Shown: positions 21,749 to 33,079, counted from the first letter of the stretch. The stretch is DNA of 64,000 bases from Molanna angustata (GCA_963576475.1 OY754974.1:5224274-5288273), one strand, 5' to 3'. Notes: generated by a model not told the origin, from the sequence alone. A program made the numbers and translations.

Positions 21749-21875
21749 TGAATGAATGAACCAATGAACGAATGAACGAACGAATGAAAGAATGAACGAA
21801 CGAACGAACGCACGAACAAACGAACGAACGAACGACCGAATGAACGAACGAACGAATGAACGAATAGACGAACGA
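21749..21875. repeat. (GAAC/GAAT)n microsatellite
   Basis: About 30 tetranucleotide units, mainly CGAA with TGAA variants. A minus-strand open frame across it is a repeat artefact. Confidence 0.9.
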
Positions 21876-22127
21876 TTTTTTCACAAGTCAGATTTGATTT
21901 TGTGACGTCAAACTTCATCTAACTGATTGATAATTTTCTGTTGTAGAATAAAAAATATACACCAAAAATATAAGAATTTCTTTAGAAAGAAATATTATAA
22001 ATTATTAATGACCTTATACATACTAAATTAAATCCTACCGTTTGAATAAAACATAATATACTCAACCTGATTTTTTCATTACAACCACAGCGTGAAGTGT
22101 GTATTTAAAAACATTTTATTTAACTCG

Positions 22128-22310
22128 ACAGAAATGGCAAGCGTTTTGCCAAAGGGATATTTATTTTAGTGTTTCCAGCCCTGAAAAATAATAATAAATA
22201 AATAATTCAAATGAATTTGATATGCGCACCTGATGGGGATCAAACTCAGTACGCTAGCACAGAAGTCAAACGACTTCACACTATACCACAGTGGCCATCT
22301 GAAGTACTCC
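22128..22310 (-). mobile_element. SINE family B, diverged
   Basis: The minus strand has A box (GTGGTATAGTGTG-type), B box GAGTTTGATCCCC and body CAGGGCTGGAAACAC, then TTGGCAAAACGCTTGCC. Confidence 0.65.
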
Positions 22311-22314
22311 AAAG

Positions 22315-22945
22315 CATAATATGAGTACCTACTATGCAGCGTGTGACTTTCAGTGAGAAAATAGTTGCCAAATAAATACTTATCACGTTTAAATAGTAAT
22401 AACATTAGAACTTCTCTCACATTCAAGATCATAGAGTGTCCGACCATAAAATCTCTGGTCAATTAATCATTCTATTAGTCAAGGCATCCAAGATAATATG
22501 ACAGATGTTTCCTAGCTATTTTATACTACACTATCACGACTTAACCTATATATTACACAACATTCTTAACTATCTCATAACTACCTACATACTTAATCGC
22601 TTCATTTAATAATTACTTCTATGAAGTTTGTATGTTAGTTTGCAATAAACATATCTGGGACATTTCTGAGAAAATAAACATTCAACTTTTTTACTATTTG
22701 TATGTTACCTTCTACATTTGAAACATGTGAGATAATTTTCAATGCGACTGTGAGGATTCTAAGTGTGGTAAAAATAGCCGTGGTCAAAATATTTACATTC
22801 AAAAGACATCCTTGGTGACAATCCTAACAAGCAAATTAAAAAAAATGATGGCATGATTTTTTCACATATTATGTAAATTTGTAATAGATTTTTCTTTCAA
22901 AACTGAGAGCCTACTTATCTCTATAATCGTTGCATCTAACTGAAT
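22315..22945. other. AT-rich DNA, nothing recognised
   Basis: No supported feature. Confidence 0.45.
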
Positions 22946-22947
22946 AA

Positions 22948-23106
22948 AATTCAAATTTCATTGAAGCTCAGCCGGAAACTCAGGCTTTGCTTACTTTGTA
23001 TGAAATACAAAGTTGTTCTGGAGCTGGAGATTTAACTCGCTTTGTAATCGGGAATATACAAATTGTGAATGTTTCGGATCTTTTACTGGCCGAGAATTTA
23101 GTATGA
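22948..23106 (+). pseudogene. Unidentified short open frame, protein-like
   Basis: Open for 52 codons between a TAA at 22945 and a TGA at 23104, without a start codon. It contains QPETQALLTLYEIQ, SCSGAGDLTRFVIGN and VNVSDLLLAENLV. Codon use is richer in G and C than the flanks. I do not recognise the family; it could be a terminal exon, a TE fragment or chance. Confidence 0.3.
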
Positions 23107-23185
23107 GGATGTATATGTAGTACTAGTTACAAACAAGGACATATTCTTGATACTTTGTAGCTATTACTTTGTGGTTCATTTTAAC

Positions 23186-23286
23186 TAATAAATTAAAATA
23201 ATAACTTTTTTGTTTACACCACTTTTGATATTTTTGTTTACACTCAAAAGTGGTGTAAACAAAAAAGTTATTATTTTAATTTATTA
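23186..23286. repeat. Perfect 43-bp inverted repeat
   Basis: Arms 23186-23228 and 23244-23286 are exact inverse copies around a 15-nt loop. The loop holds a further partial copy of the arm (TTTTTGTTTACAC). Confidence 0.9.
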
Positions 23287-23289
23287 AGG

Positions 23290-26260
23290 ACAAATTCATT
23301 TTTTTAAAATTATTTTTTCTTTTTTAAATAAAAATATATTATTTAAAAAAAGATTAATAAATAATCTTGCTTGATCTTGATAAATAAAAGATAAATAAAT
23401 AAACTTGCTACAAAATTTACTCCAAAAATATGAATGAAATCAATTGACACTGGATTTGAATTATTTGAATCAGTTTTAATTACACAAATACAACTCTACT
23501 CGTAGAACCAACTAGGTATTCATAAAAATATAAATTTTCTTATATCTCAATATTCACGTCAAACTTAATAGCTAGTCTTTGGTCCAATTAGTTTTCAAAC
23601 ACTTTCTTTTGCCATTTTGCTAATATCAACAAATATCGCCGATAAACGACAGATAAGGTATAATTTATGTTTCTTACAAATAAGAATATATTTCGTATTT
23701 TTTTCACTGTGCAATAAGTAATAAATAATGATTCTAGTTGTGTGTTACTTAAACGATATTTCGAGTGGCTTTTATTTCATACAATCCACTTATATAAATG
23801 GAGTCATTTCTCCAACTTTCACTTTATCAATACAGAAATATTATTTCTCTTATTATTACGTACAATACAATCCGTCTAATAATACAAAAACAATTACTAT
23901 TATTATTTGCTCGAAAGAAAAATGTAATTCAACATCTATTATACATATGTACATGGAATACAGAACGAATATATTATAGCATTTACTGTCCAAAACGATC
24001 GATCTGTTTTTATGTATGTATTTTTACTATTACAGAATAGTGGAGAGTTATGTTATCACAATTTTAAGCGTATTTTTTTCATAGATTTGTCAAAGGTTTC
24101 AAGATAATGTTTTGTGTATATGACGTAGGTATTACATGAAAAAAATTGTACCTCTGCACAGTCCAAACTCAAGTACAATCGACTTATATTTAAATCATAT
24201 AAATGTATTAAAAGTGCCCTATATAAGAACTGATTTATTTTAGCACAGATATCCGTTCATTTTTCTATATAATTTCATCTGGCAGGGCTTTCATAATGGT
24301 CTCATGTTCTGGAAAATTAAGTTTTTTTTGGATATTCAGTAGGTAAAGAATGTTTACAATAAAAAGGTACTTTATAAAAAGATCATTCGGGTATTGTGAT
24401 CCTTTTAAGAAGAATAAAATAGTAGGTACTTACACAATGACCTCATATCATAGACGATTGAATGAAAAAATTATTTCCAAGTTACAAAATTGCATTGACA
24501 ATTTCAATTAAATTTACAATTAGGTACTTTTTTCTGGTGGAAGCCAGGATCTGTAGCAGACTGTAGCGCTAGTGATGATGAGGTACATTATTATACTTAG
24601 TATCACAAATCTTAAAGATCGTATCATTAAACCATTCTCAATATTTAGCTCCAGAACGCATTTTTTTTTATACAGCATTAAGAAAATTCATAAATTCGGG
24701 TTTAAAGGTCTAGTCTATTTTTTTCCAAATGAGTAACAAATCTATTAATTCGAACTCTCTCTATCAATTTTATCTTTCTAATCCACTTCTCTTAAACAAT
24801 CGCTCTGAAAGATTCAACGACATGGAGGTATTAAAACATATTGTACGTTATTATTATTATGAAAAAGTATGATTTATGCTTTCCATATGGATAAACTAAT
24901 CAAAATATATCAAAAGGCAAGAGACCTTCCTATATATAATATTTTGAAATGATAATAAGATATATTTTGTAACAGACATACATCTAAGTAACCGATATTG
25001 TATCTAATATCGTTTGATATCAATAAGTTGTGTTGATTTAGATATTTGCCTGAAGCTTTTTGATATATTTCTTGTATGCAAATTCGTTTTGTTTTATGAT
25101 TTATGTATCATATAAGTGTGTAGCCGTTACTGCCACGGATTATTATACCGATATATTATTATATCAAAACAAAAGTAAATTTTTATACCTTTGTAAAAAT
25201 CTAATTGATTTATAATATTATTTAATTTGTAGACATATGAGTTTATTTTCATTTTGTAAAATTTCATTGTAAATTGCAATTTAATAAAAAATATATTTTT
25301 TTCACAATTGTATATATGAAACGACAGGTACGAAGTGACCGTTAAATCTTCAGGATGAATGGTATCCACAAATGAATAATGCTACTCCGAAAGTATTCAC
25401 CAACTACTATTAAATTTGCTGTTAGATTGGTCCATGGATTATGTACCCTTTTAGAAAAACTATGTATGTTCAATAATTTGATTTTTTTTGTTTTATTTTA
25501 AAACAGGATATATTTTTTCACAAAGATAAAATACATAAGAAACAATATAATCTCCATTAGAAAATATTTATTTAATTTGAAACCAAACAAACATAGGTAC
25601 ATACATAGTATAGTAAATATTATAACGAAAATATTTGTCATTAATTTAATCTGTTAACATAAAATAATATGTTTCTTATCGTGCAGTGTTAACAGTTAAA
25701 AGCAAGAAAGTAGTAAAGAGAGTAAGGGCAACTTCTCATATTATGGAGATGAAAAGGACTAAATACAAATTATATATTTTTACTATACAATCTGTTAATT
25801 AAAAATAAATATGATGTGGTTCTTTGGATATGGATTGATTTGAATAACGGGTGCGAAAATCTTCAACAGATTCTCATCCTAAAAACAAGACGTCATAATG
25901 GCATTATTACTAACGAAATTTCACAATTGTGATAAATCTATAGACAGACAGTTTAATTGAGGTCTTATTTACACAAAAGTATTGGGGGGTTTAATATTGT
26001 AAATAGACTTTTAGTTTTGGTTAAGATAACAACGAGAATAATAAATAATTGATCAATTAAAATATGTAGGTATATGTCTTAAGCACTGGTTCTCAAATGT
26101 CAATAGTCCAAATTTTCCGTTTCTATTTTATTGCTATTTGAAACTTATACTTTTATATTAGAATATATTTGAATATGCAAATCATTTAAAATAAGACAAT
26201 TTGATATAAAATTAAATTTAAAAAAAAAAACGCCATCAAACTTGATCTACATAGATTCAT
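23290..26260. other. Long AT-rich stretch, nothing recognised
   Basis: Nearly 3 kb without repeat family members, RT motifs or tRNA-like parts that I could see. Short shadow ORFs only, for example around 23728-24040. Could be intronic or intergenic. Confidence 0.45.
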
Positions 26261-26261
26261 A

Positions 26262-26845
26262 GATTAGACAATATCTCAATCAAATTCGGTAATATAGATC
26301 ATTACCACCACAAAATATCTCAATCAAAATCGGTAGGTACGGTACCACAAGACAATATCACAATTAAATTCGGCACTATAGATCATTACCACAAGACAAT
26401 ATCTCAATCAAATTCGGCACTATTGATCATTTAAACAAGACAATATGTCAATCAAATTCGACACTATACATTAATAATTACCACAAGACAATACTTCAAT
26501 CAAATTCGGCACTATAGATCATTACCACAAGACAATATCTCAATCAAATTCGGTACTACAGATTATTACCACCAGAAAATTTATAAATCAAATTCGGTAG
26601 GTACCTACTATAGTTCATTACCACAAGACAATATCACAATCAAATTCGGCACTATAGATCATTACCACAAGACAATATCTCAATCGATTTCGGTAATATA
26701 GATCATTACCACCAGAAAATATGTATCTCAATCAAATTCGGTAGGTACTGTAGATTATTACCACAAGACAATATCACAATCATATTCGGCACTACAGATC
26801 ATCACCACAAGACAAAATCTCAATCAAATTCGGCACAATATGGTA
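26262..26845. repeat. 44-bp minisatellite
   Basis: About 13 units with consensus parts GACAATATCTCAATCAAATT, CGGCACTATAGATCATTACC and ACAA; spacing is 44 bp where measured (26351, 26395, 26439) with a 48-bp variant. Some units carry an inserted GTAGGTA motif. Confidence 0.9.
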
Positions 26846-26893
26846 TACTACAATTTCGTACGTTCTTAGTTGAGAATCTTTGAAGATCAGACA

Positions 26894-26966
26894 CAGTATC
26901 TATGGGTAAACCCATAGATACTGGTCTAGTTGGTAATGTTCACCGCTCGTAATGCAGTAATGAGCG
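26894..26966. repeat. Two adjacent hairpins
   Basis: A perfect 14-bp inverted repeat (CAGTATCTATGGGT / ACCCATAGATACTG, 26894-26907 and 26910-26923) is followed by a 7-bp stem ACCGCTC...GAGCGGT (26940-26966). They directly follow the 44-bp minisatellite. Confidence 0.8.
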
Positions 26967-26969
26967 GTT

Positions 26970-27395
26970 CGCAATATTCATTTTGGTTTTGAATAATGGT
27001 ATCTACCATCATCGGATGTTTCCATAAGATTAAGCAATTTATATCAAATTGGGGTCAACATAATATTAAAGGTACCTATCATCTTCTTTTGTAAAGCGAA
27101 TATTCCTAGTCATAACAATTTTTCATGGGAAATTCTACGGGTATTGAACACTTCCATACCGTTAATACAATAACAAGCGAAGCGTCCCGTAATAATTCAG
27201 ACAATTTAAATAACAAACGTATCAAAGGCTCATTTTTTCGTACTTTGGTCATGCAAAATTTTGTAATGTTTTATTTATTATGATGAATCTTCATTTGAAA
27301 GACATATACCTATTCATCAAGAAACTGAAATACTTCAAATCAAATCAATTTTGGCCCTTGTACATCCTGGCTAAATTACCTTCTAATATATGAAA
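26970..27395. other. AT-rich DNA, nothing recognised
   Basis: No supported feature. Confidence 0.4.
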
Positions 27396-27397
27396 CA

Positions 27398-27450
27398 CGA
27401 AAAAATATTGTATATCACCTACATAATATGTGATATACAACATTTTTTCG
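27398..27450. repeat. 21-bp inverted repeat
   Basis: CGAAAAAATATTGTATATCA (27398 onward) pairs with TGATATACAACATTTTTTCG ending at 27450, one mismatch, 11-nt loop. Confidence 0.8.
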
Positions 27451-27849
27451 AGAAGAAAAGAGAAAATTTAGAGTTTATTTTTTAGATAGCAAGAATAGTA
27501 ATTAAAATATTATAATAATAAAAAACTACGCCAGTAGATTTTCATATTTACTTTAGATTTAAGTAAAAATCTAATTCATAGGTCTTGTAGTTTTTTAGTT
27601 ACTTTAGGGTTTTACTAAAACCAATTTTTATAAGAAAAGTATTAATTAATTTCAAATTTCAAAAAACTCATGCAATAGAATAAAGATGTACATAAAAACT
27701 GTTCTTTTCAAATACGTATCCTTTGAGGGTACTGGGGAAATTATTTTAAAAATATACCTACTATATAGCATTCTATAGCCTCATAAGTAACGTAATATAC
27801 TTGAAAAAAGAATCATTGCCAAATCATCGTAAGGTGCTCTATGGCCTCA

Positions 27850-28075
27850 TAACTTACTGACGCTGACGGTTGCAACACACAATGGTCTGCTTCCGTATAT
27901 AGGATGATCTTGGACCGATTGGCAATTGAAGATTCTGTAACGGACTTGAAAAGCTTAACTTCATCGGATCGTAGACCAACCTCTGGATCACGAGCTTCTC
28001 GAAGTCATTAGTGCCGCTCTTGGAATATATACAAAATATCGATGGACGTTCTATTTGACGACATCGACGATAGAT
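27850..28075. repeat. Unclassified GC-richer repeat
   Basis: Shares GGATG.T.TTGG, CAATTGAAGATTCTGTA and GGACT..A with 49785-49850. The stretch is GC-richer than its flanks and has weak open frames on both strands. Probably an old retroelement piece; class unknown. Confidence 0.35.
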
Positions 28076-28079
28076 AGTG

Positions 28080-28520
28080 TTTTATGATACAAACACGCTT
28101 AGTAAAAAAACGAGTGAATCAAATCAATTTTGAGGACATTATTCGCGTTGAAATGAGGATAAAAAAATTATATTTCACGTCAATCATAAAAAAATTATGT
28201 CAAACGTAGTTGTTTAATACAGCAAACAAATTAAAATACAGAACATACATAATCTAACGTGAAACGATATAAATGGTCCTTAAAAAATTACACATTTTCT
28301 TATAAAATACAAAATTGTTCAATTTATTTTTATTTTATTTAATTACAATTTACGGCTTAGCAGCCTTTTACGCATAGAAATAAATCAGAATTTTAACATA
28401 AAAAAAACAGAATTATTTAAAAAAATAAATAAATGAATATAACAAATGAAATAATAAACAAATAATAATATACGTGTATAAAATAATGTAAGATAAAAAA
28501 AATGCGAAAACATGTATTTA
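28080..28520. other. AT-rich DNA, possible LINE 3' end
   Basis: AATTACAATTTACGGCTTAG, CAGCCTTTTACG at 28340-28372 resembles a minus-strand LINE 3' UTR. Otherwise nothing. Confidence 0.3.
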
Positions 28521-28522
28521 AA

Positions 28523-28797
28523 CGAGTGGGTTGTGGCCAACGCTAAACTCCTCGCAAACAAGTAATTTTATAAAGTATTCAAATTTTGTATGGAAAATAT
28601 TCAGCATTTTCATGAAATGAGTTTGTTAAATTATTTTTTAATTAAATATTTTTTTATGAAAACTTGATAACTCTTCAATGCCATTTTATGTAAGTGGTGT
28701 GCCTTTTTACCAATTTGAAAATAAAAATTGCAAATTTTAAGTTTCCTGAGCTTGGGATCACTTTGAAATATTTGACAGGTAAAAAAATTGAGAAGCA
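28523..28797 (+). mobile_element. Helentron-like element, left part
   Basis: CGAGTGGGTTGTGGCCAACG left end and about 270 bp collinear with 7793-8060 (TATTCAAATTTTGTATGGAA, CAGCATTTTCATGAAATGAG). The right half is missing. Confidence 0.65.
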
Positions 28798-28912
28798 ATT
28801 TATCCATCGTAAATAAAACTAAAACTGAAATGCCGTCAATAATTAGTGCCTGACCACTGTATTTTAGTTTTCATGTTTTATAATAAGAAAGAAATAATAA
28901 GAAAGATATAAA

Positions 28913-29082
28913 AAATGAATATGTCATTGTTAAACAAGTACATATATATCTTCCTACGTTCCCTAAAATAAGCAAATAAATGCTTGTGCTATAGGTGAAC
29001 GAAATCGGTCGAGGCAGGATTCGAACTCGCGATCACTGGATTACTAGCCCAGCGCGCTAACCGCTCTGCTATCAACCTATCT
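28913..29082 (-). mobile_element. SINE family C, full-length
   Basis: The minus-strand head folds like tRNA: A box AGCAGAGCGGTTAGCGCG, anticodon stem CTGGG-CTAGTAA-TCCAG (anticodon AGT, threonine-like), B box GAGTTCGAATCC and partly paired acceptor ends. The body with TAGGGAACGTAGGAAGATA and a TTGTTTAACAATGACATATT tail follows, so it is a SINE and not a tRNA gene. Confidence 0.8.
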
Positions 29083-29117
29083 GTGTAGTGTTGTTGAAAT
29101 TAAATTTATTTAGAATT

Positions 29118-29190
29118 ATATCTTACGCGATTTAACCTTCTCTGGGTTGGAAGCGCTGATTACTTGTAAGGAATTTCCATTAGATTGAAA
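29118..29190 (+). mobile_element. SINE family B body fragment
   Basis: TCTGGGTTGGAAGCGCTGAT, TACTTGTAAGGAATTTCC matches the middle of the copy at 15210. Confidence 0.45.
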
Positions 29191-29534
29191 TAGATTAAAG
29201 CATTAGATATTTATTATCATATACATACTTTCCTAATGGTATAAATGTTTCCATTTATTACCTTTGGATGTTATTACAAGTCCATAAAACTCTTCATAGT
29301 ATATACACAGCACATAATATGTATGTAATATATAACATTGTCGTATAGTTTTTTTAGTACAAAATGTATCGCATGTCATCCCAAATACTTATGGGGAGTA
29401 AAAGAAGAACGTAAAATGTTTTCTGATGATATAGTCATATTTTTAAGGACCAAAAATAACAATGTTACAATAAATCCTTACCAAAAAACGCAACCGGGTC
29501 TCAAAATTGAATACTCTTGACACAAAAAAAGATA

Positions 29535-29650
29535 AGGAGAGAATTTCCCCAGCGAAGAATTCGTCGAAACGTTTAGATTGAGTCCATACCGTATATATTC
29601 AAATATGGAAATATTCAAACATGATCCAATGCTACAACATTTTAAAACAT
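29535..29650 (+). pseudogene. Possible transposase remnant
   Basis: A frame reads ENFPSEEFVETFRLSPYRIY and runs to a TAA near 29652. 'EEF...FRLS' resembles the N-terminal region of PIF/Harbinger transposases. No DDE motif or terminal repeats were found. Confidence 0.22.
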
Positions 29651-30029
29651 AAATTATCAGTAAAATAAGTTTTTAATGTATCAGAAAGAAGAGATTAATT
29701 TAAGTTTTAATATTCTTCAGTGATTTAAAACGGGATATCTTGTCCGATATACAGTATAAATCAATCCTATTCAGAAAATTCATTGAAAAATGTAAACATA
29801 TTCAGAATTATCTTTGAACAATTTTTTGTAATATTATTTCATTTTTGGCTTGTTTACCCACTTTTAACCATGTGTATGTAAATCTTTTTTTTTTAAATTC
29901 AAAAATTACATTGAATAATGAATAATATATTTCCAATAGTATAAACAAAATACAATTCAATTTATACCTAATTACAATTTTAAATATATATTTTTTTCAC
30001 ATATTTGGAAATTTTACTGCCTCGCTAGA

Positions 30030-30186
30030 ATACTAAATTTAGTGAATTTTGACTTTGTAGTATTCAAGGTAAGTAATTTAAGGTCCATCCACTTTTTAAC
30101 TTCACTAAGTTCATTTCTGGCCAGTTCAAATGTCTAGTTCCACGAGTCACTACTGTAGACAAGCACTGTGTCATTTGCAAATGCTA
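30030..30186 (-). pseudogene. LINE reverse transcriptase fragment with mutated active site
   Basis: The minus strand reads LAFANDTVLVYSSDSWN, stop, TFELARNELSEVKKWMD, LLTLNTTKSKF. This is RT motif C and the following helix region of a CR1/Jockey-type LINE. The usual FADD is FAND here, so one catalytic Asp is lost, in addition to an in-frame stop. It abuts the family Y copy at 30180. Confidence 0.7.
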
Positions 30187-30358
30187 AAGGAACTCAGTAA
30201 GAAGGAATAATTGGTGATAATGTGAAACCAGCCGATGACAGGTCGTAAGCCCTGTAGGTGTCTTATGCTCCTGGTTCTTCTGTAATATTCCAACTTCTTC
30301 TCAACTTCCAACTCCCGACAGGGAAAAAAATCCAATATTTGCGTATATGCAATTAAAA
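30180..30358 (-). repeat. Repeat family Y, right half
   Basis: AACCAGCCGATGACAGGTCG, TAAGCCCTGTAGGTG, AATATTCCAACTTCTTCTCA and CCCGACAGGGAAAAAAATCC then TTTGCGTATATGC, in the order of family Y's minus-strand end. Confidence 0.7.
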
Positions 30359-30382
30359 AAATATTATATTTGGATTTATTAA

Positions 30383-30490
30383 AATGAATTTTTCACGCTA
30401 ATAATATTGCTTCTCAGAGCTGGAAACACTGTTTAGTTATTTGCCACTACTTGTGCAGGGTGAAGGGAAGTACTTATTATTATTATATGT
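30383..30490 (+). mobile_element. SINE family B body fragment
   Basis: CACGCTAATAATATTGCTTC, AGCTGGAAACACTGTTTAG, ACTTGTGCAGGGTGAAGG and a (TTA)n tail. The tRNA head is missing. Confidence 0.65.
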
Positions 30491-30754
30491 ATATTCAAAG
30501 TTTTAAATTAAAATTTTTGAATGCAGATATTTTAATAAGGATTTATGATTGTTACTAAATCAATTTTGTCTGCATACTGCGACAACCATTTTTTTAGGTT
30601 ATTTCTGATATTTTTGTAAGTCAAATAATATAAAATTTTTCAAAAAATAGATTTATTTGATTATTTCTGTATCTTTGGCTTCAGTCAATTATAGAAATTA
30701 AGACATATTAAATATCTGAACATTTATTTTAGTCACAATACCTTTACAGACATA

Positions 30755-30845
30755 AGAAGTGGCAGAATAGGGAGTGCAGAGAACTGCAGAGGTCTCAAGG
30801 GAGGGCTTATATCCATTGATGAGAGAGGGCTGACATGATGATACT
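30755..30845 (+). mobile_element. LINE 3' end fragment
   Basis: AAGTGGCAGAATAGGGAGTG, then CATTGATGAGAGAGGGCTGA, ATGATGAT. This resembles the 'CAGTGG..GGGCTGATGATGATG' end of RTE/Jockey LINEs. Confidence 0.4.
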
Positions 30846-31029
30846 GATACCTATCTCTGGGAGGAGTGCTGTAGCAAAACTATTATTTTTTTATTACCCT
30901 TTGAATGGTAATAATAGCAAATAACCCAATAAAATATCAAAGCATTTGAAATGATTTCCGCCACCAAACTGAATTAAATGATATATTTGTCTGGTGGAAT
31001 TTAGAGTTATAAAATATGGATCGCGAAAT

Positions 31030-31350
31030 TGAACTCCGCGTAAAATTAAAATCGTTCATTCCGAATCGTCCACCGTTTACAGTGACTTATATATCAATGT
31101 CCCCGTTTTACTCCCGGAGTGGACACGGGCGAACCGCTTCTGTATCAAATATTAACAAATCTCCCGTCACGTCTGGGGCGCGGCTCACGTAACTGACGCG
31201 AGAGAGACAAGCGAAAGAACAAGATGTACGACCTTCCACGGACGCGATGAATAACAAAACACAAACGTTTTACTTCGGTGCCCCCGGTAGGCGAGGCGGT
31301 TCTACGAAGCCCCAACGCGGTCGACAAAAATGGACACCTTTGAATAATTT
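31030..31350. promoter_or_regulatory. GC-rich, CpG-rich island; candidate promoter or 5' exon
   Basis: The stretch is far richer in G+C and CpG than anything nearby (GGGGCGCGGCTCACG, GACGCGAGAGAGACAAGC, CCCCGGTAGGCGAGGCGG) and shows no repeat family match or LINE motif. A GAGA-like tract and a minus-strand TCAGTT initiator-like site lie near 31185. No long ORF is credible. A host promoter or 5' UTR is the simplest reading, direction unknown. Confidence 0.35.
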
Positions 31351-31354
31351 AACT

Positions 31355-32530
31355 CATTCATCTTTACCCTTACGCTATCTCAACACTACATCATGAGGCG
31401 AGGACGGGCGCAGAGATATCGATGGAGACAAACACAAAAACACGTCGAGTTTTCGTAAATATTGAATTGTTTGATTTATCAGATATCGTAAATGACGACA
31501 CCTAGGTACCTACGAATAGACCGAAAAATGGTCGAAAAAAAATAAAATAGTTATAGATTTTTGAACAGAAAAGGTCGTGATATAAATATCCATTTGACTA
31601 TTGACAAAAAACTTCGTTGTTGTTATTGTGAAATAATTTATTTATTTAATTCATGTAGGTACAAGCTCTTTCAAAACTTAAAAATTATAAATGTTGGGAT
31701 GTTGGTACAATGTTTGGGTAACTCCAATTAATCTTTGTCTATCAAACTAGGAATAATTCCTTTTTTTAAGACAGTCATTACTGTCACAAATTAAGTCACA
31801 AGTCTACTTCAAACCTAACCTAACCTAAGCAAAAGTCTTTGACCTAACATTGCCCATTTAACTTCTTATTCAAAAATAAGTGTTTCTGTAATCATTGATG
31901 GATATCTCTATGTAATCAGTATTCCCAAAATTTCGGATTATTGACCAAAATATATTCAGGGAATTAAATAAATGTCTAGCTGAGTACCGTCACTATGATA
32001 TTCAGCTAAAATATGACGAATGAATTCGTCAGAGTTGTAATAATGCAAATTACTATGTAACCAACAAAATAGCTATGTACATTAAAATGCACAGGAGGAG
32101 GAAAATTCATCGTAACGATAATATGTTTAAGTTTATACCAATTGGATTTGGTTCTGAATTCCAAGATAAACGCGCATCGTGTCATGCCCAGACTGTCAAG
32201 TGGATTATGCTGACGATTGTGGGAAAAAGTCAATATGGTTGATTATTAGACCATCAATCAGTCAAGGTCACGAAACCCCTGGAATGATCACGTACAAACA
32301 TATGTGTGATTGTACTACAAACGCCTTTAATCGAGTACGCGTATTTTTTCATGAGAAATCAACAAGCCATTTTTTTTCGTGCATTAGATGATTAATATCG
32401 GTTTCTATGTACATATTGTACGTTGGTTAATTTATTAGCAACAATATCTAACCTATAGTGATTTGGGTTTTTGTAGAATACAAAGTACCAAATTGAATCA
32501 AAGTTTAGTCCTTAAGAAAGATGAATATTA
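31355..32530. other. AT-rich DNA
   Basis: Contains a short run of telomere-like CCTAA units (CCTAACCTAACCTAAG, 31815-31830), common in insect DNA. No gene supported. Confidence 0.4.
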
Positions 32531-32533
32531 CAG

Positions 32534-32660
32534 ATACTAGTTGCATGTAACAAAAGAGATCCAACTGTCGATGGCGATAGTACGTATAGTTGAAGAACAC
32601 ATACCAAACTATAAACCCTTAAATCAAAATTATTCAATATTTTACACACAGAGAGATACA
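32534..32660 (+). repeat. Repeat family W, partial
   Basis: ACTAGTTGCATGTAAC, GAGATCCAACTGTCGATGGC, TAGTTGAAGAACACATACCA, AACTATAAACCC; collinear with 35832-36013 and inverse of 62030-62216. Confidence 0.7.
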
Positions 32661-32670
32661 GACACACTAA

Positions 32671-32746
32671 CTTCGAATCCTGAATTCTACTTCGAATCCT
32701 GAATTCAACTTCGAATCCTGAATTCAACTTCGAATCCTGAATTCAT
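32671..32746. repeat. 19-bp tandem repeat, 4 units
   Basis: CTTCGAATCCTGAATTCAA repeated at 32671, 32690, 32709 and 32728. Confidence 0.95.
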
Positions 32747-32919
32747 CTACATAAATACATAACATATATATGCTACGAAGCCTCTAATTTGTCTTTTTAC
32801 TTCAAAGTTGAAAAACCATGATGGACATACTAAATCTCGAGGATATTGGCGAGAAACTTCGTCGATCTGTCAAATGAAATAAATTCTCTTGAACAAATCG
32901 ACAGTCAGACAGAATAGAA

Positions 32920-33075
32920 AAGAGTGAGAACAGAACAGGGCTGCTGCATTTACTTGGTTTGGAGGTGGCGAAAAAGGGATAATCCTTACTGTGATTTTGG
33001 AGCTCAGCAATCGGTGAAATACATGGTGAAAGATTGCCAGCTTTTGGAAGCCTCCAAGGCATACAAGAGGCAAAA
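32920..33075 (+). pseudogene. LINE ORF2 C-terminal fragment
   Basis: Reads YLVWRWRKRDNPYCDFGAQQ, SVKYMVKDCQLLEAS. 'C.(C/F)GA.Q...(H/Y)(I/M)V..C.L' is the degenerate zinc-knuckle-like end of LINE ORF2. One cysteine is changed to Phe and the His to Tyr. Confidence 0.55.
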
Positions 33076-33079
33076 TCCG

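Noticed and set aside
21565..21918. 117-codon minus-strand frame rich in Ser-Phe-Val-Arg
   Set aside because: It is a translation of the (GAAC/GAAT)n microsatellite.
26262..26845. Regularly spaced repeats resembling a CRISPR array
   Set aside because: Units are contiguous without unique spacers and the DNA is from an animal genome.
29010..29082. Functional tRNA-Thr gene
   Set aside because: The cloverleaf-like head is followed by a SINE body also found at 59423, so it is a SINE head.
31810..31830. Telomeric repeat
   Set aside because: Only three CCTAA units; such short runs are scattered in insect DNA.
32179..32240. YADD in a plus-strand frame, as in reverse transcriptases
   Set aside because: No neighbouring RT motif; the context does not read as RT.
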